A stretch of 64,000 nt of DNA from an uncultured Bacilli bacterium (lineage in GTDB: Bacteria > Bacillota_I > Bacilli_A > RF39 > UBA660): the NCBI GenBank assembly GCA_934086145.1, contig CAKOHV010000007.1:1-64000 (forward strand), in the 5' to 3' direction. The position numbers and the translations under genes are program-made. Positions within the stretch are counted from its first letter, which is position 1; each line of letters begins with the position of its first letter. The notes beneath the pieces are model-generated. The model saw only the letters and a program-made list of their open reading frames with translations, was not told the origin of the DNA and did no database searches. Below, piece after piece: positions 52,370 through 60,950 of this stretch.

Positions 52370-53157
52370 AATTGCTTCACCATCTTTTCTTTAGAAAGAT
52401 AACACTTACCTATCAAACCATACAATTGTAATTGAATTGATAAATCAATCATAAAAGGTAAACTAAGGCCTATTCTTTTTAATAATTTTTCTTCTTTAAA
52501 AACATCTATACTTTTTCCATCTATCGCAATTATCCCATCATAAAGACAAATTGTATAATCAGTATACAAAGCATCATCAGAGTTAGAAGTAACATTTATC
52601 AACAAAATATTTTTAGAATTCAAATAATTTAATAACAAAATTTTAGTTCTCACGTCCAAATCAATCAATAAATCATCTATAGCTAAATAACTTGGCATTG
52701 TAACTGCATAAGATAATATTTTAACTAAAGTTCTATCGTTTAAACTTAAAGTAAAAATATCCTTATTTAGAATTTTGTTAATTCCAAAATAACAATCCAA
52801 TTCTTTAATAATAGCCGATATTTCTACTGGTGAGACGTTCTTATTTTCCAAAGAATACCTTAATTCATCAATTACTATTTCATTAAGGAATAAACTATCT
52901 TGATATACTACCGAAATGTAATTTTTTAATATACCAAAGTTATTCTTATTAACATCTATTCCACTAATAATTATATTTCCATCATATTCTAGTTCATTAT
53001 TAAGTAATTTTAAAAAAGTAGTTTTGCCACTTCCACCGGGTCCAATAATACTTAAAGTTTTGCCTTTAGGTAAATAAAAATTTACTTCTTTAAAGACTTC
53101 ACGTTCACCATAAGAAAAAGTTAAATTTTTCAAACGGATATTACTCACTACTACCAC
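52360..53157 (-). CDS. ecfA1: ECF transporter ATPase EcfA1, partly degenerate
   Basis: The 265-residue protein keeps a good Walker A (IIGPGGSGKTTFLKLL) and Q-loop (VVYQDSLFL). The ABC signature is changed to LSLNDRTLVKI and Walker B reads YLAIDDLLIDLD, with Asp in place of the catalytic Glu. It overlaps ecfA2 by 10 bases. In an EcfA1/A2 heterodimer one composite site may still bind ATP. The module should energise uptake of vitamins via S components encoded elsewhere. Confidence 0.83.
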   Translation of the reverse strand: MVVVSNIRLKNLTFSYGEREVFKEVNFYLPKGKTLSIIGPGGSGKTTFLKLLNNELEYDGNIIISGIDVNKNNFGILKNYISVVYQDSLFLNEIVIDELRYSLENKNVSPVEISAIIKELDCYFGINKILNKDIFTLSLNDRTLVKILSYAVTMPSYLAIDDLLIDLDVRTKILLLNYLNSKNILLINVTSNSDDALYTDYTICLYDGIIAIDGKSIDVFKEEKLLKRIGLSLPFMIDLSIQLQLYGLIGKCYLSKEKMVKQLWK

Positions 53158-53185
53158 CCACTGGTTCTTTATTATACATTAAAAA

Positions 53186-53220
53186 CAAAAAAAGAAAAGA
53201 CTTTTAAATAACTTTTCTTG
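53186..53220 (-). terminator. terminator after the glycosyltransferase gene
   Basis: On the minus strand, AAGAAAAG pairs with CTTTTCTT and is followed by TTTTTG, separating the glycosyltransferase from the ECF operon. Confidence 0.75.
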
Positions 53221-53233
53221 CAGATAAAATTAA

Positions 53234-54163
53234 CTATTTTTTTCTTAATAAATTTAAATATAATTCATAAGATTGACGATTCTTTTTCACAATCACATCA
53301 AGTATTATGCCTGTAATCCAAAACAGAAATGCTAAGGTTAAGAAAACTCCTGCTACAATTAAAGTAGGAAATCTAGGAACTAACCCCGTTTCAAAGAATT
53401 CTAAAACAACAGGGCCTCCTAGAAGTAAAGATAAAATTAAGAACATTAGCGATATCAAGCCAAAAAAACAAAAAGGTTTATATTCTTTAAATAAAACAGC
53501 AATAGTATTTAAAACTTTTATACCATCAGAATAAGTATTTAGCTTGGATACACTTCCACTTGGTCTATCTCGGTATGATACAGGGACTTCAACAAGCTTA
53601 AAATTTTTATCAACAGCATGAATAGTCATTTCCGTTTCTATTTCAAAGCCCTTAGATAAAACAGAAAAACCTTTAACAAATTCATAACTAAAAGCTCTAT
53701 AACCAGTCATAATATCTTTTACCTTGTTTTTAAACAAAAAATTTATCAAAAAACGTACAATTTTATTACCAAAATTATGAAATAACCTCTTATTTTCGAC
53801 GAAATATGTTGAAGACAAACGATCACCTATTAACATATCGGCACGCCCATCCAAAACTAAATTACACATTTCTACAGCCGACTCAACTGGATAAGTATCA
53901 TCACCATCAATCATTAAATAGCAATCAGCATCAATTTCTCTAAACATCGTCCTAATAACATTTCCTTTGCCCTGACGATATTCATATTTTACAATGGCTC
54001 CTGCTTTTCGCGCTATTTTATCCGTTCCATCTGTTGAATTATTATCATAAACATATATATCAGCCGTTGGCGAAACTTTTTTATAATCTTTAATAACTTT
54101 TTCTATAGTTTTAGCTTCATTATAACAAGGAATCAATACCGCTATTTTTTGATTTTTCGTCAT
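53234..54163 (-). CDS. family 2 glycosyltransferase with membrane tail
   Basis: The 309-residue protein has a GT-A domain: VLIPCYNEAKTIEKVI, YVYDNNSTDGT, RQGKGNVIRTMF and the nucleotide/metal motif MIDGDDTYP. Two transmembrane helices follow at about 228-255 and 268-292. It resembles dolichol- or undecaprenyl-phosphate sugar transferases that hand lipid-linked sugars to membrane glycosyltransferases. The next gene is a polytopic DUF6020 protein, a plausible acceptor enzyme in the same pathway. Confidence 0.88.
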   Translation of the reverse strand: MTKNQKIAVLIPCYNEAKTIEKVIKDYKKVSPTADIYVYDNNSTDGTDKIARKAGAIVKYEYRQGKGNVIRTMFREIDADCYLMIDGDDTYPVESAVEMCNLVLDGRADMLIGDRLSSTYFVENKRLFHNFGNKIVRFLINFLFKNKVKDIMTGYRAFSYEFVKGFSVLSKGFEIETEMTIHAVDKNFKLVEVPVSYRDRPSGSVSKLNTYSDGIKVLNTIAVLFKEYKPFCFFGLISLMFLILSLLLGGPVVLEFFETGLVPRFPTLIVAGVFLTLAFLFWITGIILDVIVKKNRQSYELYLNLLRKK

Positions 54164-54211
54164 TAAAACACCTCTCTTTTAAATTATACTAAAAATTCTA
54201 TTAAAATAAAC

Positions 54212-56047
54212 TTACTTTTGTTTTTCTAAAATACAAGCAATCATAAAAGGCATTGAGAAAATATAAGGTAAAGCATATCTAAAATAAGTATTAGCCGGGC
54301 TAGCTACACAAATCAAAATAGAAATCAAAGCAGGCAACAATATAATAATATCTTTTTTCCTATGAGAATAAACCAAATAACCAGTTAAAATAAAGCATTC
54401 CCAAACCATCAAACCAATATTACTAATTGAACCAAGAACAGGAATTTTGGCATATGATCTGGCAAAATTAGCAAGATGTTCCCTCAATTTATCAAATTTA
54501 TTATAATGATAATTAAAACCATCCTCAACGATTCGATCATCATACTTATAATAAACTGTCCAAGATAACTTATTTGGATAAAAATAACCATACACATTAT
54601 CAATCGTTGCATTAATATAAGTTATAGGATGCCTTAACAAGCCATCAAACCAAACTTCAAAATATTTTTTTAAATCTTCATTCGTCGCATATTTGTTATA
54701 ACAATTCTTAACTGGATCAGCTAAATCAGGATTATACCTTGTTGCTAAATCATCTATTCCCAATATTTTATCAATAATTTTTTTGTCTCTTGCACTAAGT
54801 TCATCTTCATGATACTTAACATATCTAGCCGTTTGTTGAAAAGGAATTGAAAGAGCTTCTCTGATACTCCCAGGTGTTATTTTAAAATATGGTAAAAGCA
54901 CTTTAGAATAGCAAAAATTAAAAGCCAATACTAAAACAAAAATAACCGCTAACCTTTTACGTGTGTCTTTATTAACTAAAATAACAAACGGAAATGACAA
55001 TAAAATTATATATAAACCATTATTTCTGAACAAAATAACTAACAGCATTACTAAGAATAAAGCCAAATAATGATAATATTTATAATTTTGCATCTTAAAT
55101 TTTAAAATATTATGTAAGAAAACAACATATAAAATTAAAAAAGCAGTAAACAATACATCCTTCACAGCACTCATAGCATACATTGGAAATATTGGTACCA
55201 AAGCAAATATTAACAAACATATCCAACAATATTTCACAGATAAATTCATTTTTTTAAGCATATATTTTATTAAAAAAGCAAATACTGAAGCTAAAGTTAT
55301 AAATTGAATTAAACTATATAAAAATAAGCCAAAATTATCATTTACTAAGATTCGTCCTATTTTTAAACAACCTCCAAGCAAAATGGTATGTAATACTGGA
55401 TGATGGTTAGTCATGACAACATTTTCATCTAACAAAATAGCATAATCAGCATATTTAGTTCTGATTCCAAAAAATTGTTTTATCTGATAACTTGGATCAG
55501 GTGATAAAATTATTGGATAAAAAGCAATTATATATGTCAACCAGCATAAAATTATAAGAATAAAACTAAAAATAAATGGGCGATTCTTTAAGAAATTGAA
55601 AAACTTATTCTTACATTCTTTTACTTTATAATTATCAAAAAAAACAAAAACTTTTAATATAAATTCACTAAAAACATAATAATAACCTATTGCACTTAGT
55701 GCAGCAATAATGAAAAAGATGACCTTATCAAAAACTAACGAAGCATCTCCAAAGTTTTTATAACTATTTCCCAAAACCATTAATAAAGCAAAAATAATAC
55801 TTAATATTTTTATTTCCCATTTTTTTGCTTTTTTCTTTTGCTTAATCAAATAATCAAAAATTAATAAAATAAAGACTAAACTACCAACAACATCTAAATT
55901 TAATACCTTTTGATTAAATAAAGCAACCAAAAGGGAATGATTATAAATTTTAGAAAAAGTAACTACATCAAATCCAAAAGCTATAAAAATACATAATACT
56001 AAAAAAATTCGTAAAATATACTTTCTATATTTCTCCACATTTTTCAC
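54212..56047 (-). CDS. DUF6020-like polytopic membrane protein
   Basis: The 611-residue protein has at least twelve hydrophobic helices spread over its length. A loop carries NHHPVLHTILLGG (about 213-225), and MSAVKDVLFTAFLILY and VILFRNNGLYIILL follow. This is the pattern of DUF6020 and related GT-C-type glycosyltransferases, which use lipid-linked sugars outside the membrane. It lies 48 bases before the GT2 gene on the same strand, so the two probably act together on a cell-surface polymer or lipid. The substrate is unknown. Confidence 0.72.
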   Translation of the reverse strand: MKNVEKYRKYILRIFLVLCIFIAFGFDVVTFSKIYNHSLLVALFNQKVLNLDVVGSLVFILLIFDYLIKQKKKAKKWEIKILSIIFALLMVLGNSYKNFGDASLVFDKVIFFIIAALSAIGYYYVFSEFILKVFVFFDNYKVKECKNKFFNFLKNRPFIFSFILIILCWLTYIIAFYPIILSPDPSYQIKQFFGIRTKYADYAILLDENVVMTNHHPVLHTILLGGCLKIGRILVNDNFGLFLYSLIQFITLASVFAFLIKYMLKKMNLSVKYCWICLLIFALVPIFPMYAMSAVKDVLFTAFLILYVVFLHNILKFKMQNYKYYHYLALFLVMLLVILFRNNGLYIILLSFPFVILVNKDTRKRLAVIFVLVLAFNFCYSKVLLPYFKITPGSIREALSIPFQQTARYVKYHEDELSARDKKIIDKILGIDDLATRYNPDLADPVKNCYNKYATNEDLKKYFEVWFDGLLRHPITYINATIDNVYGYFYPNKLSWTVYYKYDDRIVEDGFNYHYNKFDKLREHLANFARSYAKIPVLGSISNIGLMVWECFILTGYLVYSHRKKDIIILLPALISILICVASPANTYFRYALPYIFSMPFMIACILEKQK

Positions 56048-56064
56048 CTCATTTTTAGTATAAA

Positions 56065-56096
56065 CAAAAAAAGAAAAGACTCAACAGTACTTTTCG
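56065..56096 (-). terminator. nrdG terminator
   Basis: On the minus strand, GAAAAG pairs with CTTTTC and is followed by TTTTTTTG. Confidence 0.6.
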
Positions 56097-56605
56097 ACTT
56101 TAACAACCTTTCCTTTTTCTAAAGATTTTTTAACATCAATAATCCTTTGATTACTAGAGCCTCTAAAAACAACCTCAAAACTTTTTAAATCTTTAACAAA
56201 TTTTCCATCAACTAAAACATCTATATACTTTAAAGCTTCTAAATACTTAGGATTTTTTTTGGCTAAAGCCAATATTTCTTCATATGTAAATCCTGTATAA
56301 CACCAGACATTTAAATCACAACTTTTTGTAAATTTAGCCAGCTCCGCTAAAGCATCTATCTGCATCATTGGATCTCCACCTGAAAATGTAATTCCAGACT
56401 GGAATTCTAATTCTTTAATTTCGGCTTCAAGATCCTCTATTTTGCGAACTATCCCTCCGTTAAAGTCATGAGTTTCAGGATTATGACATCCTTCACAATT
56501 ATGCGAACATCCTTGAAACCATATTACACTTCTAATTCCCTCACCATCAACTATGCTATCCTCTTGAATAACAGGACTAGCTAATCTAACATATCCTTTT
56601 TCCAT
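56081..56605 (-). CDS. nrdG: anaerobic ribonucleotide reductase activase
   Basis: NrdG is the radical-SAM enzyme that installs the glycyl radical on the anaerobic reductase NrdD. The 174-residue protein has IWFQGCSHNCEGCHNPETHD, the CxxxCxxC-type Fe-S motif, and GITFSGGDPMMQ for SAM binding. Size is normal. nrdD is not in the window, which is unusual because the two are often adjacent. It implies anaerobic deoxynucleotide synthesis. Confidence 0.93.
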   Translation of the reverse strand: MEKGYVRLASPVIQEDSIVDGEGIRSVIWFQGCSHNCEGCHNPETHDFNGGIVRKIEDLEAEIKELEFQSGITFSGGDPMMQIDALAELAKFTKSCDLNVWCYTGFTYEEILALAKKNPKYLEALKYIDVLVDGKFVKDLKSFEVVFRGSSNQRIIDVKKSLEKGKVVKVEKYC

Positions 56606-56654
56606 ATAACACTACCTCTAAATCAATTATAACACTACAACTTTTTTCTTAATA

Positions 56655-56682
56655 TAAAAAGAAGTAAAATATTTCTTACTTC
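56655..56682 (-). terminator. divIC terminator
   Basis: On the minus strand, GAAGTAA pairs with TTACTTC and is followed by TTTTTATA, overlapping the divIC stop. Confidence 0.65.
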
Positions 56683-57005
56683 TCTTCACTATTATCAATA
56701 ATTCTTAAAATAGTTTCACCATCTTTTGAATATAAATATTTTTCACGTGCATAACGAGCAACATAGGTTGGATCTTGTAACTTAACAACCTCACTATTTA
56801 AAGATGCTTCTTCTTCTAATAACTCCTGGTACCTATCTTCTAACTCTTTTGTTTCTTGACGATTAGACATAACCTGGACCCAATCCTTAAAAACTGTACC
56901 GATTAAAACAATTATTAAAACAATGACAGTAAGAAACAAAAGCATTATACGTTTCTTATCTTTATTATCAGTCTTCTTCTTTTTACTAATATTTTTACCT
57001 GCCAT
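56676..57005 (-). CDS. divIC: FtsB/DivIC-type septum protein
   Basis: The 109-residue protein has a Lys-rich cytosolic head, one transmembrane helix (about 20-39), a coiled coil (QETKELEDRYQELLEEEASL) and the DivIC/FtsB family ending DPTYVARYAREKYLYSKDGE. It works with FtsL and DivIB at the division septum. The ATG at 57005 follows AGGAGG; the frame is open further upstream without signal. In Bacillus divIC follows yabQ, as here, but an insert and a duplicated yabQ end separate the two. Confidence 0.9.
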   Translation of the reverse strand: MAGKNISKKKKTDNKDKKRIMLLFLTVIVLIIVLIGTVFKDWVQVMSNRQETKELEDRYQELLEEEASLNSEVVKLQDPTYVARYAREKYLYSKDGETILRIIDNSEEK

Positions 57006-57029
57006 CTTAAGCCTCCTATTATTAAAGCA

Positions 57030-57184
57030 AGTATACCACAAAAAAAAAGAAGAAACTACTTATTTAGTATAACTTTACGTTTCTTCCTTATTGATAAGAT
57101 TAAGCCACCTACTAAACTCATAATAAAATAATAATGAAAAATTCCACCATTTATTTTATATAAAAGCCAAACATATAAGATGGC
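57030..57184. repeat. 155-bp direct repeat, copy 1 (yabQ 3' end and terminator)
   Basis: This segment is identical to 57509-57663 at an offset of 479 bases. It contains the last 43 codons or so of yabQ and its terminator stem GAAGAAAC/GTTTCTTC. Here it is an orphan fragment upstream of divIC. Confidence 0.93.
57040..57086 (-). terminator. orphan copy of the yabQ terminator
   Basis: On the minus strand, GAAGAAAC pairs with GTTTCTTC before a T run. It sits directly upstream of divIC, so it may lower transcription arriving from yabQ. Confidence 0.65.
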
Positions 57185-57508
57185 CCGAGTTTGACAGTTT
57201 CAACTTTTTTTTGCCCGCAAAGCCTCATAAAATAAGGACTTCTTTATTTTTACAAAATGCGTACCATATTCGGACATTGATTTACTTATAAATTTATGTT
57301 AAAATTTAAACATAGTTAAACACTTGACTATTAAATTTATACTAATTTGCTTTATTTATAAGGCTTTAAACAATGTGTCCAAAAATTTTTTTCAAAAAAA
57401 ATTATCAAGTTTGAAAAAAATACAATGGTACGCATTTTTTAAATGGAGCAAAAGCCTTATAAATAAAGGGATTGTGAAACTTTTTTCTTCAAAACTGTCA
57501 AATTCAGG
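57185..57508. mobile_element. MITE-like insert with nested inverted repeats
   Basis: The 324-base noncoding segment begins GAGTTTGACAGTTT and ends AAACTGTCAAATTC, a 13 of 14 match as terminal inverted repeats. An inner pair AATGCGTACCAT/ATGGTACGCATT and a GCCTCATAAAATAAGG/CCTTATAAATAAAGG-like pair lie inside. No transposase frame is present. It looks like a non-autonomous element or the remains of an insertion sequence. The family could not be named. Confidence 0.7.
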
Positions 57509-57663
57509 AGTATACCACAAAAAAAAAGAAGAAACTACTTATTTAGTATAACTTTACGTTTCTTCCTTATTGATAAGATTAAGCCACCTACTAAACTCAT
57601 AATAAAATAATAATGAAAAATTCCACCATTTATTTTATATAAAAGCCAAACATATAAGATGGC
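57509..57663. repeat. 155-bp direct repeat, copy 2 (within intact yabQ)
   Basis: Identical to 57030-57184. This copy is part of the intact yabQ gene and includes its functional terminator. Confidence 0.93.
57519..57565 (-). terminator. yabQ terminator
   Basis: On the minus strand, GAAGAAAC and GTTTCTTC pair over a 22-base loop before TTTTTTTT, overlapping the yabQ stop. Confidence 0.7.
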
Positions 57664-57813
57664 AAAGTTATTAATAAACAATGTGTTGATTATTATTTGC
57701 CAAATTTTGTGATACCTTTTTATAAAATGCAAATTATAATCCAAAATCAACGAAAAAAGATATCCATATATAAAAGATATAATAATTGAATAAATTTGAA
57801 TTTTAATGGCCAT
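57535..57813 (-). CDS. yabQ: sporulation protein YabQ
   Basis: The 92-residue protein has about three transmembrane helices (5-25, 40-60 and 66-84) and a basic tail, matching YabQ, a forespore membrane protein needed for cortex formation. It is shorter than B. subtilis YabQ (211), which has a longer C-terminal part. It overlaps the yabP stop by one base. Its 3' third lies in the 155-bp direct repeat. Confidence 0.82.
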   Translation of the reverse strand: MAIKIQIYSIIISFIYGYLFSLILDYNLHFIKRYHKIWQIIINTLFINNFAILYVWLLYKINGGIFHYYFIMSLVGGLILSIRKKRKVILNK

Positions 57814-58091
57814 TATTTAAATATTTTCCCCCAAAATGACTCAGCATTCTTTTTCGTATCTTCTTCATAAATAAAGCTATTAATTACACCTTTTATAGTT
57901 ACTACCCCATCATGCGTATCCATTTTTACTATCTCTAAACCTTCACCTTTAATTTCAATGCTTCCCATAACACTTTCCATTAAAAAATTTGTAGCATCAA
58001 AACTAATTATCCGATCTATTCCAGTCAAATATATCAAACCACGATCAATTAACTTTACTTCATGCTTTGTACTGTCTAAAACATTATCCAT
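57813..58091 (-). CDS. yabP: sporulation protein YabP
   Basis: The 92-residue soluble protein has the YabP/YqfC fold: HEVKLIDRGLIYLTGIDRI, SFDATNFLMES, MGSIEIKGEGLEI and HDGVVTIKGVINSF. YabP is needed for spore cortex assembly in B. subtilis. It directly precedes yabQ, the conserved order. A GGTGATA site lies before the ATG. Confidence 0.92.
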   Translation of the reverse strand: MDNVLDSTKHEVKLIDRGLIYLTGIDRIISFDATNFLMESVMGSIEIKGEGLEIVKMDTHDGVVTIKGVINSFIYEEDTKKNAESFWGKIFK

Positions 58092-58121
58092 ATTATCACC
58101 TATAAAATAATATGCTTAAAG

Positions 58122-58149
58122 CAAAAAAAAAAGAACTTCAAAAGTTCTC
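58122..58149 (-). terminator. spoVG terminator
   Basis: On the minus strand, AGAACTT pairs with AAGTTCT and is followed by a run of Ts. Confidence 0.85.
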
Positions 58150-58440
58150 TTATAAATCAATTTTTACTAGTTCTTCACCAGTTTTTTTCATTTCGTCATA
58201 AGCTTTAAAGATAGCATCTTCAAACATCTTACGAGTTTCTTGATTAACAGGATGTGCTATATCATCATATACACCCTCACTGATTTTTCTACTAGGCATT
58301 GCTATAAACATTTTATCGTCACCTTGAATTAATCTAATTCCAGTAACAACGAAAGATTCATCTAATGTTATAGTTGCAATTGCCTTCATACGTGAATCTT
58401 CTTTTTCTTTATTACGAAGTACAACTTTTGTAATTTTCAT
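58150..58440 (-). CDS. spoVG: septation/sporulation regulator SpoVG
   Basis: The 96-residue protein matches SpoVG along its length: KITKVVLRNKE, VTGIRLIQGDDKMFIAMPSRK and YDDIAHPVNQETRKMFEDA. SpoVG is a small site-specific DNA- or RNA-binding regulator of sporulation and surface traits. The GGAGGGAG site is strong. It sits between veg and yabP; in Bacillus it lies a little further downstream of veg. Confidence 0.97.
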   Translation of the reverse strand: MKITKVVLRNKEKEDSRMKAIATITLDESFVVTGIRLIQGDDKMFIAMPSRKISEGVYDDIAHPVNQETRKMFEDAIFKAYDEMKKTGEELVKIDL

Positions 58441-58483
58441 AATAACACTCCCTCCAAGTTTAACAACTTACTATAATTTTAGA

Positions 58484-58516
58484 ACAAAAATTAAATAAAA
58501 GCAACATTTATTTAAT
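58484..58516 (-). terminator. veg terminator
   Basis: On the minus strand, ATTAAATAAA pairs with TTTATTTAAT and is followed by TTTTTG, overlapping the veg stop. Confidence 0.75.
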
Positions 58517-58723
58517 ATGAACCCTAACATTTCCTATTAAAACATCACTATACGAATAACTTCTACTTATTCTCGGAGACTTAATAAGAAAAATATTATC
58601 ATAGCAAGCAGCAATAACTCCATCTATATACTCAACTTTATTTCTAATACCCAAAACTTCTAACAAGGCTTTTTTACCAACGTTTCTTTTTATATAATTT
58701 TTAGCTTCGTAAATTGTTTTCAT
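58508..58723 (-). CDS. veg: Veg protein
   Basis: The 71-residue protein has the Veg pattern: IYEAKNYIKRNVGKKALLEV, then EYIDGVIAACYDNIFLIKS and RSYSYSDVLIG. Veg stimulates biofilm matrix genes in B. subtilis; its direct activity is unsettled. It overlaps yabG by four bases (ATGA), the same order as in Bacillus. Confidence 0.92.
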   Translation of the reverse strand: MKTIYEAKNYIKRNVGKKALLEVLGIRNKVEYIDGVIAACYDNIFLIKSPRISRSYSYSDVLIGNVRVHIK

Positions 58724-59502
58724 CTAGGATACCCCACATACATCAAACCATTTACTTTTAACCCACCCATTCCATCCTTACCATACTTTGTTTTTTCCAG
58801 AAGCTCTACAATATTAATTTCTTTATTTTTTTCAGTTAAAGAAACCGTTGTCGCTATAATAGCCGGATCTAAAGCATGAATATTAACTCTTTTTGGACTA
58901 CTGGCAAAATCAGCTCCTGATTTTATTAACTCTTCATAATCACTTTGACAAGCTCCGGCTATTATTACTAATTTCTCATGACTTTTTTCATATTTTCGAG
59001 CTTCTTTAACTGTTTTAATAAAATTTAAAGTATTTTTATAATTAATTAAATCATTTATATTATCATTCTTTTTAACATAAGCATCATGCCCTGTTATAAC
59101 AAGAATATCTGGCTTATATTCTCTTAAATATCCTAAAACATCCTTATACATATTTTCTTCAGAAATAACCTTGCCAAATGCCATAATTCTATTGTTTTTA
59201 TAAAATTCTAAACACTTTTTTAAATAATCACCATCACCATCCAAATGAAGCACTTTAGCTGGTAAATAAAAAAATTCACCTCGATCATTTTCTTTAAAAG
59301 GACTATCTATAATAACTCTTTGGCCAAAATCATCATCTATTCCCGCGTCATACTTAATCAAATCATCAATAGGACTATTAGCAATCAACCTTACACTAAC
59401 CCCTTTTAAAATAACCTCCCCCTCATCAATCGATAAAATAACAAAAACAATATCATTATTATAGCTATTTCGCGTAACATAATCTCCTACATTAAATTTC
59501 AT
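58720..59502 (-). CDS. yabG: sporulation-specific protease YabG
   Basis: YabG processes spore coat proteins. The 260-residue protein starts MKFNVGDYVTRNSYNND and contains VLHLDGDGDYLKKCLEFYKN, ILVITGHDAYV, AGACQSDYEELIKSGADFASSP and NIVELLEKTKYGKDGMGGLK, all typical. The frame is open 19 codons upstream, but 59502 has an AGGTGAT site and gives the family N-terminus. It lies between rsmA and veg as in Bacillus. Confidence 0.95.
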   Translation of the reverse strand: MKFNVGDYVTRNSYNNDIVFVILSIDEGEVILKGVSVRLIANSPIDDLIKYDAGIDDDFGQRVIIDSPFKENDRGEFFYLPAKVLHLDGDGDYLKKCLEFYKNNRIMAFGKVISEENMYKDVLGYLREYKPDILVITGHDAYVKKNDNINDLINYKNTLNFIKTVKEARKYEKSHEKLVIIAGACQSDYEELIKSGADFASSPKRVNIHALDPAIIATTVSLTEKNKEINIVELLEKTKYGKDGMGGLKVNGLMYVGYPR

Positions 59503-59562
59503 ATAATCACCTAAAAAAAGATTATGTCTAAAACTAAAAAATATTACTAAAAAAAACAAATA

Positions 59563-60348
59563 TTAAAATAAAATATTTGCCATTTCTACAAAACACTCAA
59601 TTGAAATACTTTCTGCACGATCTTGTAATGTTAAATCATATTTATTTAAAACGAATGCTAATTTTTCAAGATTATAATTGCCTAAATTATTTTTTATATT
59701 CTTTCTCTTCATTCTAAAAGCATCTTTTATTAATCTAAATAATTCTTTTTCATTTTTTACACTATACTTTTTATCCTTTTTTACAAATTTTATAACTGCA
59801 CTATCAACATTTGGTACTGGATCAAAACATTTACGAGAAACAACAAAGCTTTTCGTCACATCATAGTAATAACTTAATAAAGCCGTCATATATCCATAAT
59901 CTTTAGTTCCGCATTTAGCAGAATATCTATCAGCCACTTCATTCTGAACCATAAAAGCCATACCTGAAACATCTAAATTTAAAGAGATTATTTTTTCAAT
60001 AATTGGTGAAGTTATATAATAAGGCAAATTAGCTATAATATATAATTTGTCATACTCTATATTTCTTATATCATCCAAAATATCAGCTTCCATAAAATCT
60101 TTAAAAATTATTTTTGTTTTATCATCTTCATACTTCGTTAAATACTTTTCAACTCTTTTATCTATCTCATAACAAATTAATTTAGAATCATATAACTTTA
60201 AATACTTTGTTAAAGCGCCTTGTCCTGGACCTATCTCTATTACTAAATCATTACTAGTTACTTTAAAAATATCAATAATATTTATTAAAACTTTTTTATC
60301 TTTTAAAAAATTCTGACCTAAACTTTTTTTATGTACAAACTTTTCCAT
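59563..60348 (-). CDS. rsmA: 16S rRNA dimethyladenosine transferase
   Basis: RsmA (KsgA) dimethylates A1518 and A1519 of 16S rRNA. The 261-residue protein has KSLGQNFLKDKKVL, the SAM motif VIEIGPGQGALTKYL and catalytic IIANLPYYITSPI, with a C-terminal DAFRMKRKNIKNNL helix set. It starts five bases after the 3D-domain gene. In Bacillus rnmV lies between them; it is absent here. Confidence 0.96.
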   Translation of the reverse strand: MEKFVHKKSLGQNFLKDKKVLINIIDIFKVTSNDLVIEIGPGQGALTKYLKLYDSKLICYEIDKRVEKYLTKYEDDKTKIIFKDFMEADILDDIRNIEYDKLYIIANLPYYITSPIIEKIISLNLDVSGMAFMVQNEVADRYSAKCGTKDYGYMTALLSYYYDVTKSFVVSRKCFDPVPNVDSAVIKFVKKDKKYSVKNEKELFRLIKDAFRMKRKNIKNNLGNYNLEKLAFVLNKYDLTLQDRAESISIECFVEMANILF

Positions 60349-60352
60349 TAAA

Positions 60353-60907
60353 TTACCAACCTCTTCTTAATACCTCATAAGTTATCGAACTACGTCCGAC
60401 TTGTGTATATGCCAAGCTTTCGCTTTCTACCAAAAGATCTAAGTTATTCCCACCAACTCCTCTATCTAAGACAATAGCATAAATTGGTGAACTAGACAAT
60501 TTTCTTAAATTAAATTTAACAATACTACCACATGGTAAATTTTTTGATGAAGCAACAATTCTCACATTACCATAAACATTATCTGGATATGTTACGACAC
60601 CATTTTGATAAACATTATAACTGCTACAAGCTAAGCGACCACTGCATAAAGGACAATCTGCTGAATATCCAGTTAAACTTCCTGTTAAAACACTAAGACT
60701 TGTACTATTATTAACCTTAGGCTGAGGTTGAACTACTACAACAGGCTTTTCTTCTTTATCCTTCATGGCAATAGCTGATAAGTCAACCAATTTATCTAAA
60801 GCTAAATCTTCAATTAACTCATTTTGTGAAACGTTCACATTTGAATTTATATAGAATACAACTATTAAAACCAATAATACTTTTAATAGTTTTTTAATAA
60901 TATGCAT
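60353..60907 (-). CDS. secreted 3D-domain protein (YabE-like)
   Basis: The 184-residue protein has a signal or anchor helix (about 5-22), a linker with PVVVVQPQPKV and a C-terminal 3D/RlpA-like double-psi barrel: LTGYSADCPLCSGRLAC, GSIVKFNL and VLDRGVGGNNLDLL, with the three conserved Asp-type residues. It should act on cell wall glycan in the manner of resuscitation-promoting or lytic enzymes. It takes the yabE position between tatD and rsmA but lacks the G5 and DUF348 domains. GAGGTG precedes the ATG at 60907. Confidence 0.85.
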   Translation of the reverse strand: MHIIKKLLKVLLVLIVVFYINSNVNVSQNELIEDLALDKLVDLSAIAMKDKEEKPVVVVQPQPKVNNSTSLSVLTGSLTGYSADCPLCSGRLACSSYNVYQNGVVTYPDNVYGNVRIVASSKNLPCGSIVKFNLRKLSSSPIYAIVLDRGVGGNNLDLLVESESLAYTQVGRSSITYEVLRRGW

Positions 60908-60950
60908 AAAATACACCTCAAAATTGAGATATATCCTAACACTTTAAATT

